This document shows positions 32,993 to 33,316 of a stretch of 33,316 nucleotides of DNA, piece after piece. Under the pieces are notes generated by a model. That model was not told where the DNA came from, did no database searches, and worked only from the letters and a program-made list of their open reading frames with translations. Numbering within the stretch: the stretch's first letter is position 1; every line of letters begins with the position of its first letter. The position numbers and the translations under genes are program-made. The stretch is taken from assembly GCA_040380755.1 (NCBI GenBank), contig JBEIIL010000031.1, forward strand, positions 1-33,316, in the 5' to 3' direction. The DNA comes from Alsobacter sp040380755. Lineage in GTDB: Bacteria > Pseudomonadota > Alphaproteobacteria > Rhizobiales > Beijerinckiaceae.

Positions 32993-33316
32993 TTATCGTG
33001 ATGCCGCGCCGCCGGTGCCTGCGGCCGGCAGGTAATCGCGCCACACGGGATTATCCGTCAGGGTGGCGACGAAGTCCTCATGCGCGGCAAGATCGGCCGC
33101 TGCCAGACGCGCTGGCAGCGCACCCGAGCGGGCCTGCGGCCGGGCGCCGATGCTGGCCGGCCCCGTGCGATTGCTTTCGGCGGAAGCAAGACCAAGGTCG
33201 GCCTGCCGCCCCCCCAGAAGCTCAATGTAGACGTCGGCGAGAATCTCCGAATCGAGCAGTGCCCCGTGCTTGGTCCGGCGTGCGTTGTCGATGCCGAAGC
33301 GTTGGCACAGGGCATC
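32993..33316 (-). CDS. dnaQ: DNA polymerase III epsilon subunit DnaQ (C-terminal part, cut by window edge)
   Basis: Only the last 107 residues are visible, reading DALCQRFGIDNARRTKHGALLDSEILADVYIEL from the window edge. This contains the exonuclease III motif HGALLDSEILADVYIEL with its histidine and catalytic aspartate of the DnaQ 3'-5' proofreading exonuclease, followed by a family-variable tail ending WRDYLPAAGTGGAASR. The stop is TAA at 32993-32995. The secB-dnaQ pair and their orientation are conserved in Rhizobiales near the replication origin region. The upstream frame called in another register here is a shadow. Confidence 0.9.
   Translation of the reverse strand, partial: DALCQRFGIDNARRTKHGALLDSEILADVYIELLGGRQADLGLASAESNRTGPASIGARPQARSGALPARLAAADLAAHEDFVATLTDNPVWRDYLPAAGTGGAASR

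Overview
The window is a GC-rich stretch of alphaproteobacterial chromosome. Its gene order is that of Hyphomicrobiales (Rhizobiales): tsaB-rimI-fur-plsC-miaB-phoH-ybeY-corC-lnt-xre-metK-trmB and rimP-nusA-ylxR on the minus strand, hslVU diverging from hisB-(DUF2628)-hisHAFE-coaA, and xre/smr/mltA/timA facing secB and dnaQ. The genus cannot be named from the sequence alone. Coding density is very high, and many genes are joined by 4-base ATGA or GTGA overlaps. I see no tRNA, rRNA, insertion sequence, prophage or CRISPR array.

Layout. 1-2538 (minus): ylxR (cut by the window edge), nusA and rimP, a transcription and ribosome-maturation operon with a credible promoter at 2632-2660. 2775-4489 (plus): two overlapping DUF2336-type genes, the second resembling only the C-terminal half of the first. 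4500-17629 (minus): a long run of translation, tRNA-modification and envelope genes (trmB, metK, a PraR-like regulator, lnt, a CorC-like protein, ybeY, phoH, miaB, plsC, fur/mur, rimI, tsaB, nifU-like, usp, trpS). 17690-22175 (minus): murJ, then hslU and hslV with an unusual polytopic membrane protein between them. 22364-26949 (plus): a histidine-biosynthesis operon ending in coaA. 26953-28154: a LysR regulator divergent from a 65-residue hypothetical protein. 28318-32208 (minus): adenosine-kinase-like pfkB, an XRE protein, an Smr protein, MltA and a Tim44-like protein. 32462-33316: secB (plus), a terminator, and the 3' end of dnaQ (minus).

How the genes work together. The minus-strand housekeeping block links tRNA modification (TsaB, MiaB, TrmB), rRNA and ribosome maturation (YbeY, RimP, RimI), transcription termination (NusA) and SAM supply (MetK). 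The hslVU module is an ATP-dependent protease. The his genes convert phosphoribosyl-ATP to histidinol phosphate. MltA, Lnt and MurJ serve the cell envelope.

Most notable points. (1) phoH carries an apparent one-base deletion that separates its N-terminal and ATPase halves. (2) The pfkB 3' flank holds a 28-bp near-perfect palindrome whose core matches the ParB-binding parS consensus at 15 of 16 positions, which fits an origin-proximal neighbourhood. (3) The tandem DUF2336 pair. (4) The membrane protein inserted in hslVU. No clear defence or secretion system is present; the window is mainly core genome.
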